A DNA stretch of 64,000 nucleotides from an uncultured Desulfobacterales bacterium (GTDB taxonomy: Bacteria; Desulfobacterota; Desulfobacteria; Desulfobacterales; SpSt-501). Shown piece after piece: positions 61,325 to 64,000 of the stretch (the stretch's first letter is position 1; each line of letters starts with the position of its first letter). The position numbers and the translations under genes are program-made. The notes under the pieces are model-generated. The model had not been told where the DNA came from and made no database searches. It saw only the letters and a program-made list of their open reading frames with translations. The stretch lies in NCBI GenBank assembly GCA_938048455.1, contig CALIUY010000012.1, forward strand, positions 342,538 through 406,537, read 5' to 3'.

Positions 61325-62614
61325 ATGGATCTCCACCCCGAGGATCTCCGCGTCGAGCGGCTCGGCCCCTGCCGCATCGACTCGCCGGTGACCGGAGTCC
61401 AGTTCGTCACCGAGCGCGATCAGGTGGTGTTCAGCCCGGTACCGGAGGACATCCAGGGCCAACTGGCTTCCTTCGGCGTCCCGCTTGCTTTCGAGAAGGC
61501 CGGTCCCCGGCGCCGAATCTACTTCGACCCCTCCAAGCTCAAATGCGGCATCGTCACCTGCGGCGGGCTCTGCCCCGGGTTAAACGACGTCATTCGGGCC
61601 GTGGTGTTGAGCCTCTACCACAACTACGGGGTGAAAACCGTCTTCGGTTTTCCTTACGGCTACGAGGGGCTGACCTGCCGCCACGGCCATGTTCCGCTCG
61701 AGCTCACCCCGGCGGCGGTGAGCCGGATCCACGAATACGGGGGCACCGTGCTCGGCTCCTCGCGCGGCCCCCAGGACGTGGAGGAGATGGTCGACACGCT
61801 CGACCGCATGAACATCGGGATTCTCTTCACGGTGGGCGGCGACGGGACGCTTCGCGGCGCGCAGGCGATCGCCGGCGAAATCCGCAAGCGGGGATTGAAG
61901 ATCGCCGTGGTCGGAATCCCCAAGACGATCGACAACGACATCTCCTACGTCGAGCGTTCCTTCGGCTTCGAAACGGCCGTTTCCCGCGCCGTGAGCGTGA
62001 TCGACGCCGCCCACAGCGAGGCCAAGGGCGCCCGCAACGGTGTGGGGCTGGTCAAGCTCATGGGGCGGGAGTCCGGCTTCATCGCCGTCTTCGCCACCCT
62101 GGCCCGGAGCGACGTCAATTTCTGCCTCATCCCCGAGGTCCCCTTCCGCATCGAGGCGCTCTGCCGCGCGCTCGAGCGACGGCTCGAGCTAAGCGGGCAT
62201 GCCGTGGTCGTGGTCGCCGAGGGGGCGGGGCGGGAGTTCACCGGGGACACCGGCGAGCGCGACGCTTCGGGAAACGTGAAGATGCGCGACATCGGCCCCT
62301 TCCTGCGCGACCGCATCCAGGAATACTTCCGCGATCGCGGCCGCGAGCTCAATCTCAAGTACATCGACCCGAGTTACGCCATCCGCGGGGTCCCGGCGAA
62401 TCCGCACGACTCGGCCTTCTGCCTCCTTCTCGGTCAGAACGCCGTGCACGCGGGGCTGGCCGGCTATACGAATCTCGTGGTCGGCTACTGGCTGCGGACC
62501 TTCACCCTGGTGCCGATTCCCCTGGCGGTGTCGGCGCGCAAAACGGTCGATCCCGACAGCTGGATCTGGAGCAGTGTGCTGACGAGCACGGGTCAGCCGC
62601 GGGAGCTGGTCTGA
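61325..62614 (+). CDS. 6-phosphofructokinase (PfkA superfamily, long group-II type)
   Basis: 429 residues; the ATG at 61325 follows GCAAGGAGGATTC. Family motifs: CGGLCPGLNDVIRAVV, GGDGTLRGA, PKTIDNDISYVERSFGFETA and LMGRESGFIAV. The residue after GGD is Gly, as in ATP-using enzymes, but PKTIDND has the Lys also found in pyrophosphate enzymes, so the phosphate donor is ATP most likely but not certain. A 75-residue N-terminal extension resembles plant/spirochaete-type PFKs. A second PFK gene follows 20 bp later. Confidence 0.9.
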   Translation: MDLHPEDLRVERLGPCRIDSPVTGVQFVTERDQVVFSPVPEDIQGQLASFGVPLAFEKAGPRRRIYFDPSKLKCGIVTCGGLCPGLNDVIRAVVLSLYHNYGVKTVFGFPYGYEGLTCRHGHVPLELTPAAVSRIHEYGGTVLGSSRGPQDVEEMVDTLDRMNIGILFTVGGDGTLRGAQAIAGEIRKRGLKIAVVGIPKTIDNDISYVERSFGFETAVSRAVSVIDAAHSEAKGARNGVGLVKLMGRESGFIAVFATLARSDVNFCLIPEVPFRIEALCRALERRLELSGHAVVVVAEGAGREFTGDTGERDASGNVKMRDIGPFLRDRIQEYFRDRGRELNLKYIDPSYAIRGVPANPHDSAFCLLLGQNAVHAGLAGYTNLVVGYWLRTFTLVPIPLAVSARKTVDPDSWIWSSVLTSTGQPRELV

Positions 62615-62634
62615 ACCGCAAGGAGGAGGCCGCC

Positions 62635-63738
62635 GTGAGCATCCGCAGGATCGCCGTTTCGACCGGCGGCGGGGACGCCCCGGGGCTGAACGCCGTCATC
62701 CGCGCCGTCGTGCTCTCCGCCCTGCGCCGGGGGTGGCGCTGCGTGGGCATCCGCGACGGTTACAACGGCCTGCTCGACCCGCGGGGTTACCCCCACGGGG
62801 GCCTGGTCGCCCTCGAGCGCGATTCCGTGCGCGGGCTCACCCATCTCGGCGGTACGATCCTCGGGACGACGAACCGGGGCAACCCCCTGCGTTACCCCAC
62901 GCCCGCCCCCGAGGGGCGCACGGTCGAGACCGACCGCACCGACGAGCTCGTCGCCCGCTTCCGCGAGGAGGGACTCGATGCGCTCGTCGCCGTCGGCGGG
63001 GACGGCTCGCTCGCGATCGCCCATGCGCTCGCGCGCCAAGGGCTTCCGGTCGTGGGGGTTCCGAAAACGATCGACAACGATCTCGACCAGACGGTCGTCA
63101 CCTTCGGCTTCGACACCGCCGTCGAATTCGCCACCGAGTGCATCGATCGCCTTCACTCCACCGCCGAGTCGCACCAGCGGGTGCTGGTGATCGAGGTCAT
63201 GGGGCGCTACGCGGGCTGGATCGCGCTGCACGCCGGGGTTGCGGCCTCGGCGGACGCGATCCTCATCCCGGAGATCCCCTATGCGATCGAGCGCGTGGCG
63301 GAGAAGATCGCCGAGCGGGAGCGGAACGGACGGCATTTTTCGATCGTGGTCGTGGCCGAGGGGGCCCGGCCCCGGGGCGGCGGCCTCACCGTGCAGGAAG
63401 CCGCCGCCGCCGGGCGTGCCGAGCGTTTGGGCGGGGTGGGCGAAAAGGTGGCGGCGGAGCTGTCGCGCTTGACGGGCAAGGAGTCCCGGACGGTGGTCCT
63501 GGGACACCTGCTGCGGGGCGGAAGGCCCACGGCGAACGACCGGCTGATCGCTCTGCGCTTCGGCGCCGCGGCCGTGCGGGCGCTCGCCGAGGGGCATAGC
63601 GGGGTCATGGTCGCCCTCAATCCTCCGGAGGTGCTCTATGTGCCGCTTTCCGCCGGGATCCGCCGCATGAAGTGCGTTCCCGTGGAGGGCGACACCGTCC
63701 GCACCGCGCGCGATCTCGGCATCAGCTTCGGCGACTGA
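62635..63738 (+). CDS. 6-phosphofructokinase (PfkA superfamily), second copy
   Basis: 367 residues from a GTG after AAGGAGGAGG. Motifs: STGGGDAPGLNAVIRAVVLS, VGGDGSLAIAHAL, PKTIDNDLDQTVVTFGFDTA and VMGRYAGWIALHAG. It is only distantly similar to the preceding PFK and lacks its N-terminal extension. Gly after GGD favours ATP. The pair is one transcription unit. Confidence 0.9.
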   Translation: MSIRRIAVSTGGGDAPGLNAVIRAVVLSALRRGWRCVGIRDGYNGLLDPRGYPHGGLVALERDSVRGLTHLGGTILGTTNRGNPLRYPTPAPEGRTVETDRTDELVARFREEGLDALVAVGGDGSLAIAHALARQGLPVVGVPKTIDNDLDQTVVTFGFDTAVEFATECIDRLHSTAESHQRVLVIEVMGRYAGWIALHAGVAASADAILIPEIPYAIERVAEKIAERERNGRHFSIVVVAEGARPRGGGLTVQEAAAAGRAERLGGVGEKVAAELSRLTGKESRTVVLGHLLRGGRPTANDRLIALRFGAAAVRALAEGHSGVMVALNPPEVLYVPLSAGIRRMKCVPVEGDTVRTARDLGISFGD

Positions 63739-63827
63739 GCCCTTTCCCCCTCAAGTCCGGGCCCTCGCCGGCCGATGAAAGGAAAGGATGCGCCCCACCG
63801 CGCCTTTCCGGAGGGACCCGCCCCCCC

Positions 63828-64000
63828 ATGGACGAAAAGAAACTTGAGGACATCGTCGGCCGGATCCGCTCCGTGCCCGCGATGCCGGCCACGGCGGCGC
63901 GGCTGCTTCCGCTGCTCTCCGACCCCGCGGCGGACACGCGCCGAATCGAGGACGTCCTGCGCTACGACCCGGGACTGACGGCCGATCTGCTCAAGATCGC
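63828..64000 (+). CDS. HDOD-domain signalling protein, 5' part
   Basis: The gene runs off the window after 57 codons. The N-terminus (KLEDIVGRIRSVPAMPATAA, then RLLPLLSDPAADTRRIEDVL and YDPGLTADLLKIA) is the start of an HDOD domain (HD-related, output domain), as found in response-regulator partners and motility/stress regulators. GAAAGGAAAGG at 63778 is too far upstream to be a certain ribosome-binding site. Confidence 0.7.
   Translation, partial: MDEKKLEDIVGRIRSVPAMPATAARLLPLLSDPAADTRRIEDVLRYDPGLTADLLKI

Noticed and set aside
1-64000. CRISPR arrays, tRNAs, rRNAs, prophage or toxin-antitoxin genes
   Set aside because: No regular spaced repeats, no T-arm sequence other than in tmRNA, and no phage or toxin family motifs were found on reading both strands.

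Overview
The window is high-GC, tightly packed bacterial chromosome. It has no rRNA, tRNA, CRISPR array, phage genes or intact transposase. The gene content (paired RND pumps, Liv-type transport linked to acyl-CoA synthetases, a CoA-ester beta-oxidation block with a fused isobutyryl-CoA mutase, and a tmRNA tag reading ADDYAYAVAA) suggests a Gram-negative bacterium of the Desulfobacterota (deltaproteobacterial) kind. That assignment is inference; no marker gene in the window settles it.

Layout. 1-5.1 kb (+): end of a sugar-type ABC importer (ATPase, binding protein, two permeases) and an FAD-dependent amine/amino-acid oxidase-like protein. 5.1-6.7 kb: divergent lipocalin and 4Fe-4S protein separated by a 335-bp inverted-repeat element that supplies both candidate ATG codons. 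6.7-13.1 kb (-): tetR-MFP-RND-OMF tripartite efflux operon. 13.1-17.0 kb: FetAB-type ABC exporter and a disulfide-reductase-like flavoprotein. This block lies between two inverted copies of a GGGACGTCC-containing repeat and holds a 144-bp MITE-like element of the same family. 17.4-25.1 kb (+): second RND system (TolC, MFP, RND) followed by a membrane-bound SpoIIE-type phosphatase. 25.4-32.2 kb (+): two Spy/CpxP/ZraP-like periplasmic proteins behind a good sigma-54 promoter match, two half-size YraQ/ArsP-type permeases, and a LolD/LolE-like ABC transporter with a LolA-like protein and an outer-membrane barrel. Two copies of a structured intergenic repeat flank the LolA-like gene. 32.7-33.8 kb (+): DGC-domain, J-domain and AhpD-like small proteins.

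34.1-37.2 kb (-): ssrA (tmRNA), smpB, and ptsI/ptsH without any enzyme II. 37.3-38.9 kb (+): GAF-PAS-LuxR regulator. 39.1-48.4 kb (+): livG, acyl-CoA synthetase, livH, livM, livK, livF, a LEA14-like lipoprotein, and a second acyl-CoA synthetase-like protein with altered core motifs. 48.4-57.5 kb (-): tetR, icmF, thiolase, 3-hydroxyacyl-CoA dehydrogenase, XRE-cupin regulator, acyl-CoA dehydrogenase, ACT protein and receiver protein. 57.7-60.6 kb (+): enoyl-CoA hydratase, HMG-CoA-lyase-like protein and a DUF6125-like protein. 60.6-64 kb: small secreted protein (-), two tandem phosphofructokinases (+), and the start of an HDOD protein.

The most coherent story is at 48-60 kb. One divergent regulon, with a 22-bp perfect palindrome and a matching imperfect site in its control region, encodes every step from isobutyryl-CoA (via IcmF to butyryl-CoA) to acetyl-CoA. 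The Liv/acyl-CoA synthetase block next to it could supply and activate the acids. The most unusual DNA is the GGACGTCC repeat family and the pair of structured repeats at 29.6 and 30.7 kb, whose stems differ by compensating changes.
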